From the NCBI RefSeq assembly GCF_024701975.1, contig NZ_JANLNM010000015.1, forward strand, positions 48,572 through 112,571: a stretch of 64,000 nucleotides of DNA, read 5' to 3'. The notes under the pieces are model-generated. The model was not told the DNA's origin and searched no databases. It was given only the letters and a program-made list of their open reading frames with translations. This document shows positions 51,076 through 59,733 of this stretch, one piece after another. The position numbers and the translations under genes are program-made. Within the stretch, counting starts at the first letter, position 1, and the number at the start of each line of letters is the position of its first letter. Source of the stretch: Variovorax sp. ZS18.2.2. GTDB lineage: Bacteria > Pseudomonadota > Gammaproteobacteria > Burkholderiales > Burkholderiaceae_C.

Positions 51076-51541
51076 TGGGAAATGCTAATCTCTTCTTAAT
51101 CCTTCTTTAATCAAAGAAGGGACGAAATCGAAATTCGGGGCCGCAACATTGCCTCGACGGCCGAAACGGCCAAAAGCCAGCCATAACTTCCCCGGCACCT
51201 CATTCCCAGCCGTGACTTCGTCCCGTTGGCCGGCTGACAGAACCCACAAAAAACTTAAATTTGTGCATCGAACGCCGTGGATTTTTGTGCTTCTGCCGAT
51301 GAAGGCACCAGCTTTTGCGTCTCCTACCTCTCCCACGTGGGTAAGAAATAATCAGTCCCCCCAAGGGGGGAACAGAAGAGCGCTTGCGCGCCGACCCCCC
51401 AACAACCCTTCGGCTCGCGCCCGCGCGGCCTGCGCGCTTCGCTTGCGGGCTTCGCCCCACCCCACAACAGTCCCGCAGGGAAGCACACGGCCCCTGGCAG
51501 GGCACTTCGTGTGTTGCCAGAGCCGCTGCCGTTGTTGCGCC
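51076..51541. other. Non-coding stretch after the candidate origin
   Basis: No convincing ORF is seen on either strand. A GTCCCCCC/GGGGGGAAC hairpin is at 51355-51371 and GC-rich tracts follow to 51541. Confidence 0.4.
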
Positions 51542-51826
51542 TCAGCTCTTCGCGACGGCGGCCGCGGCATCGAGTGCAACACGGCCATCAGTGAGCTGCT
51601 TGCCGGTCAGGGATTGGAGTGCTTCCAGAGCACTCGTGTTGAACCACAGAACGATGATCCGCAGCTCGAAATTCCCGTTGCATTCCGCCAGTATTGGGGT
51701 TGAACGCGATATGGGGCCCGTCTCAACGGTGATGACTGCTGCAGAAACAGCTTCCACGCGCCCCATCAACGCGTGGAAATCCTCATCGCTTGCAGCGTCG
51801 ATGGTCAGAACGGTTGTTTGAGTCAC
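51542..51826 (-). CDS. Small hypothetical protein
   Basis: A 94-residue protein starting at GTG 51826 with CGAGGAAA upstream. It has an alpha/beta look (LTIDAASDEDFHALMGRVE). No family recognised. Confidence 0.5.
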   Translation of the reverse strand: MTQTTVLTIDAASDEDFHALMGRVEAVSAAVITVETGPISRSTPILAECNGNFELRIIVLWFNTSALEALQSLTGKQLTDGRVALDAAAAVAKS

Positions 51827-51851
51827 TATGTTTTTTCCTCGGATGTTGAAG

Positions 51852-52271
51852 TTATGCCTGGTCGTCCCACGGATTCACCAGCCGCGCCCCGGACGCTTCG
51901 AAGTGCTTGGTGTTGCGTGTCACCACGGTGGCCCCGTGCACCAGCCCTGTCGCCGCGATGAGCGGATCTCGATAGTCCTTGGCGTCGGCCCAGGGCAGCT
52001 GCGCCGCCCTCCTGGCCACGACGTGATCGACGGGCAGGATGCGCCCGGCAAAGGCCGGCAGCACCTGGCCTTCGAGCCAGCGCGTAAAGACCTGCGCCTG
52101 CAGGGCGTCGCCGCGCTGCGCGGCCTGGCTGATGCCGCGCTGGATCTCCAGCACGGTGATGGCGGAGATGTACAGCGCGTCGGTGGCCTGGGCCGACATC
52201 CAGGCAAGAACGTTCGGATGGCAGCTGCTCTTGCGGACTTCCGAAATCACATTGGTGTCCAGCAGCAGCAG
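51852..52271 (-). CDS. PIN-domain toxin (VapC/FitB-like)
   Basis: A 139-residue protein. LLLLDTNVISEVRK carries the first PIN aspartate (D6), a VLEIQRG glutamate follows, and DPLIAATGLVHGATVVTRNTKHF gives the later acidic residues. FitB/VapC toxins cut RNA. It starts two bases after the stop of the middle gene, so three genes are coupled. Confidence 0.8.
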   Translation of the reverse strand: MLLLDTNVISEVRKSSCHPNVLAWMSAQATDALYISAITVLEIQRGISQAAQRGDALQAQVFTRWLEGQVLPAFAGRILPVDHVVARRAAQLPWADAKDYRDPLIAATGLVHGATVVTRNTKHFEASGARLVNPWDDQA

Positions 52272-52273
52272 CA

Positions 52274-52861
52274 TCACGTGCCTTGCCCGCCGGCGGCACC
52301 GGTCATGTCCAGGCGTCCCAGCGTGGCCAGCATCGCGGCTTCTTCGAGCGTTGGCGCCTCGCCCTTGACCTCGAAATGCCAGCATTCCTCGTTCCACTTC
52401 GCGACTCTCGTGGCTGAAAGATTGAACGCGCCCAACCAGCTGATCCAGCGATTCTCCGTTTCCTGCCACCAGGTGAGACCGCCCATCTGGCGGCTCTCGT
52501 GTGTATATGCCTCAACTTGTGCCAGGGCCGTGGGGAAGTCGGCAGCGTCGCCGCACACGCGCACGTAGCGGCCCTCACTTACCTTTAACGTGGAACTCCA
52601 GAACACCGACTGGACACTGGTCGCGAGTCGGCCGGCCGAGCTGCGAAGATCCAGCATCCGCATGTGGGGGTCTTCGTCGACGTGCTTGTTGATGGCCGTG
52701 GCCTGATCCGTCTTGAAGCGGTCCGAGGCGAACCACTCCGACAGGCCTTCGCCCGCGATGAGGTGGCGATAGGAGGCATTCGGCTCGTCCCAGTCTACGT
52801 CCGGGCCACCATGCTGCGCGATCCACGCGAATCGTTGATCCGTGTCCTGCGCGTTCGTCAT
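52274..52861 (-). CDS. Unknown protein between antitoxin and toxin
   Basis: A 195-residue protein, start overlapping the antitoxin stop (ATGA). It is tryptophan-rich (WWQETENRWISWLGAF). Its position between a Phd-like antitoxin and a PIN toxin is unusual, as pairs normally abut. Its role could be a third TA component or an unrelated cargo. Confidence 0.65.
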   Translation of the reverse strand: MTNAQDTDQRFAWIAQHGGPDVDWDEPNASYRHLIAGEGLSEWFASDRFKTDQATAINKHVDEDPHMRMLDLRSSAGRLATSVQSVFWSSTLKVSEGRYVRVCGDAADFPTALAQVEAYTHESRQMGGLTWWQETENRWISWLGAFNLSATRVAKWNEECWHFEVKGEAPTLEEAAMLATLGRLDMTGAAGGQGT

Positions 52862-53121
52862 GCGTCAATCTCCTTTGCGTTGATGCGGATCGGCTCGAAG
52901 TCCAAGTCAAAGGCGTCGGCTTCAGACATGCGCAGCAGCTCGACGATGTTCTTGTCGGTCTTCATCAAGCGCCGGTATTCGGCGATCGGAATGAGCGCCA
53001 AGGACGGTTCGCCGCGGTCGGTGATGATGACGTGATCGCCCTCGGCGGCCGCGCGCTTGGCCGCGCTCACGTTGTGCACGAACTCGCGGCTCGTGACGGT
53101 CTTGACTTGTGCGTGGGCCAT
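52858..53121 (-). CDS. Phd/YefM-like antitoxin
   Basis: An 87-residue protein, start ATG 53121 with AAAGG upstream. The N-terminus KTVTSREFVHNVSAAKRAAAE, then GDHVIITDRGEPSLALIPI, is the Phd/YefM DNA-binding domain; the acidic end (DAFDLDFEPI) would bind the toxin. It probably represses its own operon. Confidence 0.75.
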   Translation of the reverse strand: MAHAQVKTVTSREFVHNVSAAKRAAAEGDHVIITDRGEPSLALIPIAEYRRLMKTDKNIVELLRMSEADAFDLDFEPIRINAKEIDA

Positions 53122-53132
53122 GGTGATGCCTT

Positions 53133-53765
53133 TCAATAGCCGTGCCGCTGCGCAGGCGTCTGGTCCAGCCAGGCCGGGCGCTTCTCGCCCTGCTTCATGT
53201 CCAGCGGGCCTCGTTCGCCGTCACGCCAGGCGAGGGCATGCACGTGGGCGATGTGCTGCATGAGGATTTCGCCGTCCCGGGGCGTGAGCCTGAGCCGGAC
53301 CTCGGTGTTGCCCTGCTCGCCGAGTTGCGCGATCACCGACACGTCCCGGTAGCCGGGAGCATCGCCATAGGAGTGCAGCGTGGCCTCGAACGTGCCGCCC
53401 TCGTGCAGCGGCGCCGGCGTGCCCACGGGTTGCGCGGCGCGCTTGGCTTCCTCACGCACCTTGTACATGTCCTCGACGCCCCAGTCCTTGGCCAACTGCT
53501 CGAAGGCCTGGCCGCCGTTCTCGAAGTAGAGGTGTACCTCTTGGCGCGTGACGCGCGCGTCCATGCGCAGCACCGTCATGCAGTCCTCGAACAGATCGTT
53601 GTCGATCGCGCGCAGATCCGTGAGGTCGAAGGGAAACCGCATCCCGTTGTACAACCCGAGCAGGAAGCTCGCGATGTAGCGGCACTGGTCCGTGCTTCCG
53701 AGGGCGACTTTGAACAGCCGCTGCAGGGCGGCTGCGCCCCTGGTTTCGATGATGTCTTTGTCCAT
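53133..53765 (-). CDS. Plasmid-type hypothetical protein
   Basis: A 210-residue protein, start ATG 53765 with AGGGAG. The stretch FLLGLYNGMRFPFDLTDLR, then a VHLYFENGGQAFEQL stretch, resembles plasmid proteins of unknown function (DUF7673-like, tentative). It is upstream of the antitoxin by 11 bases and downstream of the VWA gene. Confidence 0.55.
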   Translation of the reverse strand: MDKDIIETRGAAALQRLFKVALGSTDQCRYIASFLLGLYNGMRFPFDLTDLRAIDNDLFEDCMTVLRMDARVTRQEVHLYFENGGQAFEQLAKDWGVEDMYKVREEAKRAAQPVGTPAPLHEGGTFEATLHSYGDAPGYRDVSVIAQLGEQGNTEVRLRLTPRDGEILMQHIAHVHALAWRDGERGPLDMKQGEKRPAWLDQTPAQRHGY

Positions 53766-53821
53766 GCTGGCTCCCTGTTGGTGAGTGGATGACTTAATGT
53801 TAGCTACGTTGCCAACATCCG

Positions 53822-54580
53822 TCAACCCTCGGTTTTTTTCAGGTGCGACAACAGCAGCCGTGCGCCGGCGCTGGTGCCGCCCGCCAGCATGGCCTGGCCT
53901 CCGATCGCCAGCTGGGCCACGCCCTTGAGCACTTCACCCATCAACCGGCTTTGGCTCCCGCGAAAGTCCAGCAGCGCACCGCCCGTGCGGTTGGCGATCT
54001 CTTCGAACACCCTGAGCGTCTCGGGGTCCGCATGGTCGGCCAGCATGATGACCTTGATGCCGCGCAGGCGCATGCGATCGGCCAGCGCCAGCGCCTCGCC
54101 CTCGTCTTCCTCGAAGGCATCGCCGATGTACGACATCACGCGCACGCCGCCGGCGCCCAGCGTGCATCGCATCAACTCGCACAAGCGCGTCTCCCCGCTC
54201 TCGCAGCGCACGCGCGATGCCATGGCGCGGAAGATCTCGACCTCGCTGCCGAAAGCGCTGAAGGTGTGCAGACGGTTGCCGCCATGCACGGCCAGCGCAA
54301 TGTCCAGGGCCCCGGGAATGACCTCGAACATGCGGTCGGTGATCCGTTTCGCCGACGCCCAGGTGGCTTCGCGGCTGCCGGTGGCATCCATGCCGAAGAC
54401 CAACCGCGGCCGTCGGACCCCGCCGACCGCGGCGGGGGTGGCGGTCGACAGAGAGGGTGTCGCGGCACCGCCCGCGCGCACCTTGTCCAGGAAGGCTGCG
54501 CGGGCGGCTGCGGGCGTCGATCGCGAGGGCGGCGACGTGGGCGTCAATTCGCCCGGTGTGTTGTTGCGCTTGGCGGTCAT
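53822..54580 (-). CDS. VWA-domain protein
   Basis: A 252-residue protein. A disordered N-terminus leads to a von Willebrand A-like domain with the metal site D65-A-T-G-S69 (FGMDATGSR). VWA domains mediate binding in assemblies. The start at 54580 overlaps the J-domain gene stop by ATGA, so the two are coupled. Confidence 0.7.
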   Translation of the reverse strand: MTAKRNNTPGELTPTSPPSRSTPAAARAAFLDKVRAGGAATPSLSTATPAAVGGVRRPRLVFGMDATGSREATWASAKRITDRMFEVIPGALDIALAVHGGNRLHTFSAFGSEVEIFRAMASRVRCESGETRLCELMRCTLGAGGVRVMSYIGDAFEEDEGEALALADRMRLRGIKVIMLADHADPETLRVFEEIANRTGGALLDFRGSQSRLMGEVLKGVAQLAIGGQAMLAGGTSAGARLLLSHLKKTEG

Positions 54581-55716
54581 GGCGATGGATTTTCCTGTTC
54601 GGCCGTCTTCACGGCTTTGATGCGTTGGTAGGCAAGGCTTGCGGCTTGGGCGAACCATGGCGGACAGGCACCCTTGTCCGGGTGCAAGGCCTGCATCGCA
54701 CGCCGGTAGGCCTTGGTGATGTCGGCCAGGTCCATGGCGCGCGTCACGCCCAGAATTGCGTAAGGGTCATCCGCCACCGCGGGTGGCGCCTGCCGTTCCT
54801 GCGCATGCATCTGCGCTTGCGCACGCCAGCTCGGCGCGCTTCGATCCAGGAACGCCTCCAGCAGCTGGACATCGTCATGTTCGCCGGCACCGCCCAACCG
54901 CGCATGCAGCGCAAGAAGGGTCAGCAGCGGCACCCTGGCCAGATCGACGCCAACGGCCAGCCCGATCACCGGGGACAGCAGCCGGGCGCCGATGCGCCCG
55001 TCTCCATGCAGCGTCACGCGCAGGTAACGGCCGGCCTCGCTCAGGTCGTCCCGTTCTTCCAGATCCGCCAATGCCTTCGGACCCGGCCGCCCGCGTGGGC
55101 GCCGTATCTCTAGGTCGGGGTCCACGCCCAGCTGCTCGCAGACCTGGCGCAGGATGCCCTGTTCGATTTTCTCGGAGACGTTGCCGCTCGGACGCAGCGC
55201 GGCCACCGCCGGGGTTTCCAGCAAGCGGCCGCCGGGCGCCTCGCGCACCGCCAGGTACAGCGCGCGGGCGCGCTCCAGGTCCTCGCGCCAGGCGCCGGCC
55301 GCCTCGGCCGCCAGGGCTTCGTAGCTGGCATCCAGTTCGCCGCCGTAGAGGCCCAGCGCCAGGCGCAACGTTGTCGCGCCGATGCTGATGGTCGAGGGTT
55401 TCTCAACGCGCAGGAACTCGCCTTCCTCGCGGACCAGGCGCCCGCCGCTGGCCAGGGCCGGCAGGAAGCGCGCATCAGCCGACGTCGACGCCGGCTCCAG
55501 GAATTCCTGCGCGGTGCGCAGGCGCCACCGTCCCCGGTTCGCGGGACCTTCGCGCAGCACCAGGTCCAGCACGGTCGGTCCGGCGTGGCGCGTACCGTCG
55601 CGCCAGGGCACCTCAAGATCGCCCAGATGGCCGCACCACAGCAACTCGTCGCGCGCGAAGCGCACCAGCACGCGCTCGGCGGGGTTGGCGGCGACGAAAC
55701 GTGAATGACGGGTCAT
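54577..55716 (-). CDS. J-domain (DnaJ-like) protein
   Basis: A 379-residue protein. The last 70 residues are a J domain (DDPYAILGVTRAMDLADITKAYRR then HPDKG at about 345). The N-terminal 300 residues are unknown and mainly helical. It would recruit an Hsp70. Coupled VWA and J-domain genes suggest a chaperone-linked complex. It starts 16 bases left of the region where the promoters of 55.8 kb lie. Confidence 0.7.
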   Translation of the reverse strand: MTRHSRFVAANPAERVLVRFARDELLWCGHLGDLEVPWRDGTRHAGPTVLDLVLREGPANRGRWRLRTAQEFLEPASTSADARFLPALASGGRLVREEGEFLRVEKPSTISIGATTLRLALGLYGGELDASYEALAAEAAGAWREDLERARALYLAVREAPGGRLLETPAVAALRPSGNVSEKIEQGILRQVCEQLGVDPDLEIRRPRGRPGPKALADLEERDDLSEAGRYLRVTLHGDGRIGARLLSPVIGLAVGVDLARVPLLTLLALHARLGGAGEHDDVQLLEAFLDRSAPSWRAQAQMHAQERQAPPAVADDPYAILGVTRAMDLADITKAYRRAMQALHPDKGACPPWFAQAASLAYQRIKAVKTAEQENPSP

Positions 55717-55871
55717 GGGAGCGACAGATTCGGATGTGTGCAGGTCGACGGGACAACGCGCGACCTCGTGTGCAGGAACGCGAGAGGGAGTCTACCTCGA
55801 TAAATGATATGTCATTATCTTTTATTAAAACCAGTCATAGATAACTGTACTTATCAATGCACTGTTTTTAA

Positions 55872-55900
55872 TTGCACAAACCCGGTCTCGGGACTACCAT
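55872..55900 (+). promoter_or_regulatory. Promoter of the 55938 operon
   Basis: TTGCAC (55872-55877) and TACCAT (55895-55900) with a 17-base spacer. Upstream (55797-55870) is AT-rich, with an ATGATATGTCAT palindrome, and may also serve the divergent J-domain gene. Confidence 0.5.
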
Positions 55901-55937
55901 CGGCTCAAGTCATTGATGTAAAAGAGGAATTTGGACC

Positions 55938-56135
55938 ATGGCAACCCCACTGACCGCCCAGGAGATCGCTCACAAGGTGACCGAGATCCACCAGAAGCTG
56001 GAGAACGAGGGCCAAAAGGGGTCCGCGGATTGGCGGCTTGCCCGGGGCCTGGAAGAGGCGTTTGGCTCCAACCAGGTCATCACCGAGCAGCATCACGAAA
56101 GCGCCGCTTACCTCCTTCGCAAGTACGGCAAGTAG
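55938..56135 (+). CDS. Small hypothetical protein
   Basis: A 65-residue helical protein, start ATG 55938 with GAGGAA upstream. First gene of a four-gene set that ends with the recombinase. No family recognised. Confidence 0.6.
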   Translation: MATPLTAQEIAHKVTEIHQKLENEGQKGSADWRLARGLEEAFGSNQVITEQHHESAAYLLRKYGK

Positions 56136-56144
56136 GGCCGCGCC

Positions 56145-56354
56145 ATGATGGTGTTCTGCAAGTTCGAGAACGGCCGAGAAAGCGGCCTGGATGCCGGGGA
56201 GCCGGCCGAGGCCCTCGGCTTCGTGCAGGGCCTGGCCTTCGCCTCGAGCTGCCTTGGTGTGCGTGTGTGGGTCACCAGCAGCTTGCCCGACGAGGCGGGC
56301 CGGGACAACGACCGATGGTCGACGCCTCAAACGTGGCTCGAACTCAACGCATGA
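56145..56354 (+). CDS. Small hypothetical protein
   Basis: A 69-residue protein beginning MMVFCKFENG. It has an acidic core and a tryptophan-rich end. The next gene starts within eight bases. Confidence 0.5.
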   Translation: MMVFCKFENGRESGLDAGEPAEALGFVQGLAFASSCLGVRVWVTSSLPDEAGRDNDRWSTPQTWLELNA

Positions 56355-56361
56355 GGTCTGG

Positions 56362-56595
56362 ATGACCCGTTGGGAAAACCCCCTCACCCACCGCTACTAC
56401 GAGGCGCGGGTCTGCCGCGACCTGTTCGGGCAGTGGGAGATCCTGCGCACATGGGGGCGGATCGGCTCGGCGCTGGGCAGAACGCTGCGTGACCCGCAGC
56501 CTGGTGAACAGGCCTGCGACGCCGAGCTCGAGAAGATCTCCCTGCGGCGCCAGCAGCGCGGCTACGCGCGGACCCCCGCGCCGGCTTCCCAATGA
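56362..56595 (+). CDS. WGR-domain protein
   Basis: A 77-residue protein consisting almost wholly of a WGR domain: RYYEARVCRDLFGQWEILRTWGRIGS. WGR domains (as in PARP and MolR-type proteins) bind nucleic acid. Its stop overlaps the recombinase start (ATGA), so they are coupled. Confidence 0.7.
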   Translation: MTRWENPLTHRYYEARVCRDLFGQWEILRTWGRIGSALGRTLRDPQPGEQACDAELEKISLRRQQRGYARTPAPASQ

Positions 56596-58547
56596 TGAAG
56601 CACTCGATCCGCACGACCGCACGTGCGTCCCATGCAGCAGCTGGTGGTGGTGTCGCGCCCTCCCCTGCCCTCACGCTGCGCCTGAGCCGCCAGGTGCTTG
56701 CGCACCTGCGCGCCGTCGCCGAGGGCATTTCGGTGCTCGCGGCCGCACGCACTTACCTGGTCGACGACGGCCGCGGCGCCGAGGGTGCGCACGAGGCGGC
56801 CGTGCAATCGGCCATCCTGATCGCGCAACGCGCGCAGATGGGCTCGCGCTGGCGGTTGCTGCGAATGAAGCCACTCGGGCGCCCTGAGCCCGCCGGCGCC
56901 CTCCCCTCGCCAGCACCAGACGCCGCAACCGCGAATGCCGCCGTGGTGGTGCCCAGCCTGGAGGCCTGGGCCGAGGCCGAGGGCCTGACCGACTGGTCGA
57001 TCGACGAGCTGCAGGCGCTCTACGCCGAGCGCTTCGGGAGCGCGGTCGCGCCGGCGGATCCACGAGCTCTGCGCAAGGCTTCGCAGGCCGAGCGGCTGCG
57101 CCTGTCCCGCATGGCACTGCTGCAGCAGCTGGAGGCCTACGCGGTGGACACGCCCGCCCTCACCGATGGGGTGTCGGGGTGGTTTGACGAGGACCTGGTC
57201 GCTCGGCTTCAGGGGGCGGGCTTTCATACGCTGGGCGAGCTGCGGGCCGCAATCGCGCTGGGCGGGCGCTGGTGGGGCGGCCTGCCCGCTTACGGCCCCA
57301 AGAAGGCCCGTGCACTGGCCGAGCACCTGCAGGCACTGGTCGGGGTGGAACCTCCCCCACGCTGGGCAAGCGCACGCGTGGGTCCAGAGCTCGCGGGGCA
57401 TCTGGGCAGCAACCGTGGAACGGCGCCGCAGATCGATGCGCGCGATGACCGCGGCGCGATCGACACCTGGGTTGCGCTGCGCTCTCAGTCGCCGCAAACC
57501 CAGCGGGCCTACCGGCGCGAGGCCGAGCGGTTTCTGCTGTGGTTGCTGACCGAGCGCGGGCGGGCGCTTTCTGGGGCCAACGCGGACGACTGCAAGGCCT
57601 ACATGGGGTTCTTGGCCCGAGTGCCTCCCGAGTGGATGCGTCGGGGTGCCGCCAAGCGCCTAGCGCCCGGCTGGGCGCCCTTTGCGGCCCAGCCCGGGGT
57701 GGACAGCCAGCGCTACGCCCTGACAGTCGTCAGCGCGCTCTTTGCATGGCTGGTCGACGTGGGCTACCTAGTGGCCAATCCATGGCGCGTGGTGAACATC
57801 CGCTTGCCGGACGATGCGTCGCGCCCCGTCAGCACATCCAGGGCGTTTACGCCGGCGGCCTGGCGTGCATTGTTCGCACACCTGCAGGCGCTCTCCCCCG
57901 CGGCCAGCGCACGCATGCACTGGCTGTTGGTCTTCGCCCAAGCCACAGGCCTTCGCGCGGCCGAGCTGCTGCGCGCGCGTCAGGCAGATCTGCAACTGCG
58001 AGACGATGGCTACTGGCTTCATGTGCACGGAAAGGGCGCGCGCAATCGCTGGGTGCCTGTGCCAGCTGTGGCGCTGGAAGCCACGAGGGCGTATCTACAG
58101 GCCCGTAGCCTGCACCTAGAGGCGGTGCACCCCAACACGCCGTTGTTGGCGGTGCTGGCAATGCCGCAGAAGCCTGGCAGCTCGGATTTGCCAGAACCTG
58201 GGGCTAAGCCAGTCAATCTGCCAGATGCCAAAGAGCTTGAAGAGCGCGGCTATCTCAGCTACCCCACCTTGGCAGCTGCAATGAAACGCTTCGTCGCCGC
58301 GGCACTCGCGGCCTCCTCGCTCACTCTCGAGGATCGCGCGGCGGTACAAGGCGCTTCGTTGCACTGGCTGCGACACACCCATGCCACGCGTGCGGCCGAA
58401 GCCGATGTGCCGGTGGACGTGCTGCAGGCGAATCTTGGTCAAGCGGATCCGCGTACGACCGCCAGGTACTTCCGCGCCCAGGAGCGGCGCCGACGCGAGG
58501 CCATGGAAGCGGTGTTCACTCTGCCGATCTCGGCAATCACTTCATAA
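56592..58547 (+). CDS. DUF3701-type tyrosine recombinase
   Basis: A 651-residue protein. The N-terminal ~290 residues hold the DUF3701-type extension, then a SAM-like core-binding domain. The catalytic domain has R455 (GLRAAELLRAR), the HGKGARNRW lysine stretch, H591-x-x-R594 in LHWLRHT and the nucleophile Y626 in TARYF. This is an XerC/D-like integrase, plausible for resolving dimers or moving the element. It follows a WGR gene by overlap. Confidence 0.85.
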   Translation: MMKHSIRTTARASHAAAGGGVAPSPALTLRLSRQVLAHLRAVAEGISVLAAARTYLVDDGRGAEGAHEAAVQSAILIAQRAQMGSRWRLLRMKPLGRPEPAGALPSPAPDAATANAAVVVPSLEAWAEAEGLTDWSIDELQALYAERFGSAVAPADPRALRKASQAERLRLSRMALLQQLEAYAVDTPALTDGVSGWFDEDLVARLQGAGFHTLGELRAAIALGGRWWGGLPAYGPKKARALAEHLQALVGVEPPPRWASARVGPELAGHLGSNRGTAPQIDARDDRGAIDTWVALRSQSPQTQRAYRREAERFLLWLLTERGRALSGANADDCKAYMGFLARVPPEWMRRGAAKRLAPGWAPFAAQPGVDSQRYALTVVSALFAWLVDVGYLVANPWRVVNIRLPDDASRPVSTSRAFTPAAWRALFAHLQALSPAASARMHWLLVFAQATGLRAAELLRARQADLQLRDDGYWLHVHGKGARNRWVPVPAVALEATRAYLQARSLHLEAVHPNTPLLAVLAMPQKPGSSDLPEPGAKPVNLPDAKELEERGYLSYPTLAAAMKRFVAAALAASSLTLEDRAAVQGASLHWLRHTHATRAAEADVPVDVLQANLGQADPRTTARYFRAQERRRREAMEAVFTLPISAITS

Positions 58548-58572
58548 CCGCTGCTCAGCGGCATGTGGAGGG

Positions 58573-58600
58573 TTTTCAGGGCGCTGGTGCTCCCTGAAAA
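58573..58600. repeat. Inverted pair of the TTTTCAGGG motif
   Basis: TTTTCAGGG (58573-58581) and its complement CCCTGAAAA (58592-58600) lie between the recombinase and parB. The same word occurs directly in the repB upstream region. It could act as terminator or as initiator-binding site. Confidence 0.5.
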
Positions 58601-58627
58601 GTCTCCAAACGATAGACCAAGAAAAAA

Positions 58628-58648
58628 GGGGTAGGACCGTCCTACCCC
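58628..58648 (-). terminator. 21-bp palindrome 1: terminator of parB and possible parS
   Basis: GGGGTAGGAC and GTCCTACCCC flank one central base. On the minus strand it is followed by a TTTTTTCTTGG run, so it also ends the parAB transcript. A second copy is at 59323. Confidence 0.7.
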
Positions 58649-58671
58649 TGTTCTTTCCCGTCACCTCCCGG

Positions 58672-59733
58672 CTACACATCCTTGCTCTGCAAGAAGCCCT
58701 CCAGTAGCTTCACGAGAGATTGCCGATCTTTGGTCGTGAAGGCATTCGTGAAACGGACGATTGGTCTTCCTTTCGCGTCCGACATCAGCTTCGCCATGGG
58801 TTTGCCCCTAACTTTGATTTCTACGGTCCCTGCCGAGGAGTGCTCGTCAGCGCTCTCAAGTCCCACCAAGGCCTCGAAAATCGATTTGGGAGCCATCGCT
58901 GTCGCCTTGCCATGTAACGCTTTTGCCCGGCTCAGAAGTTTCTCAGGATCTGATTGCTGCGCATCGTTCAGAGGCTTCGCCCATCTGAATTGAAGGTCAA
59001 GCGGCCGTGCGAAGGCGTCGATGATTGGTTTGGGCAGCCTTGCAAGAGAGATGGCACGACCAACATCAGAGAGGTCGCGACCAATCGCTGAGGCCAACTG
59101 CCGATTCGAAGGATACAAACCCTCGTCAAGCGCACGGGCGTACATGACGCCCTGCTCCCAAGCAGAGAGATCGGCGCGGTTCCGGTTCTCACGTTCCATC
59201 TGAACAAAGAGATTCCGATCGTCGGTATCAGCGACGAGCGCCAGCACAGGGAGACCCAGTTCGAGGCAAGCACGGTGACGACGATGCCCAAACACGATCT
59301 CGTAGGTGAATGAAACACCCGGGGGGTTGGACGGTCCTACCCCTCCACTATTCCCACCCTCGATTCGACGAACCTTGATCGGTTGGACATTGCCACCAGC
59401 CGAAACAATTTCCTCTTTGAATTGCTCAAAATCAGGCCCGCTAAACGACGACTCATCGCGATTCGCCCACTTCGAGGGGCGGATGGTCGCCGGATCAAGT
59501 TTTCGAGTCGGCAATGCGCCGTCAAACACCTGCAGCTGCGCTTTGAGTTGCTCGTTTTCTTGAACGGCAGTCGACTGGGTCGACATAAAGCCAGCGAGCG
59601 TTCCAGGAGCCGTCTTCGGCTTTGCAGCTGCCGGAGGCGCATTGGCAGTTACAGATTCCGCGGGCGAATCTGCAGCTTTTGCTGCCGGCATCTGGATCAT
59701 GGCCGTTCGACGAAGAAGATCCTTACCCATCAA
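58672..59733 (-). CDS. parB: ParB-like partition protein
   Basis: A 353-residue protein. The CTPase/ParB motif GHRRHR (149-154) follows a glycine-rich loop, then ENRNRADLSAWEQG and a helix-turn-helix (NRQLASAIGRDLSDVGRAIS). The N-terminal 60 residues are disordered. It would bind parS and spread. It overlaps the end of parA by ATGA, so they are an operon. Confidence 0.85.
   Translation of the reverse strand: MMGKDLLRRTAMIQMPAAKAADSPAESVTANAPPAAAKPKTAPGTLAGFMSTQSTAVQENEQLKAQLQVFDGALPTRKLDPATIRPSKWANRDESSFSGPDFEQFKEEIVSAGGNVQPIKVRRIEGGNSGGVGPSNPPGVSFTYEIVFGHRRHRACLELGLPVLALVADTDDRNLFVQMERENRNRADLSAWEQGVMYARALDEGLYPSNRQLASAIGRDLSDVGRAISLARLPKPIIDAFARPLDLQFRWAKPLNDAQQSDPEKLLSRAKALHGKATAMAPKSIFEALVGLESADEHSSAGTVEIKVRGKPMAKLMSDAKGRPIVRFTNAFTTKDRQSLVKLLEGFLQSKDV
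59323..59343. repeat. 21-bp palindrome 2 inside parB (possible parS)
   Basis: Half-sites GGGGTTGGAC and GTCCTACCCC around one base, differing from the 58628 copy at two places. It lies within a glycine/asparagine/proline loop of ParB, where coding constraint is low. Two copies of one palindrome in a partition locus fit parS sites. Confidence 0.6.
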
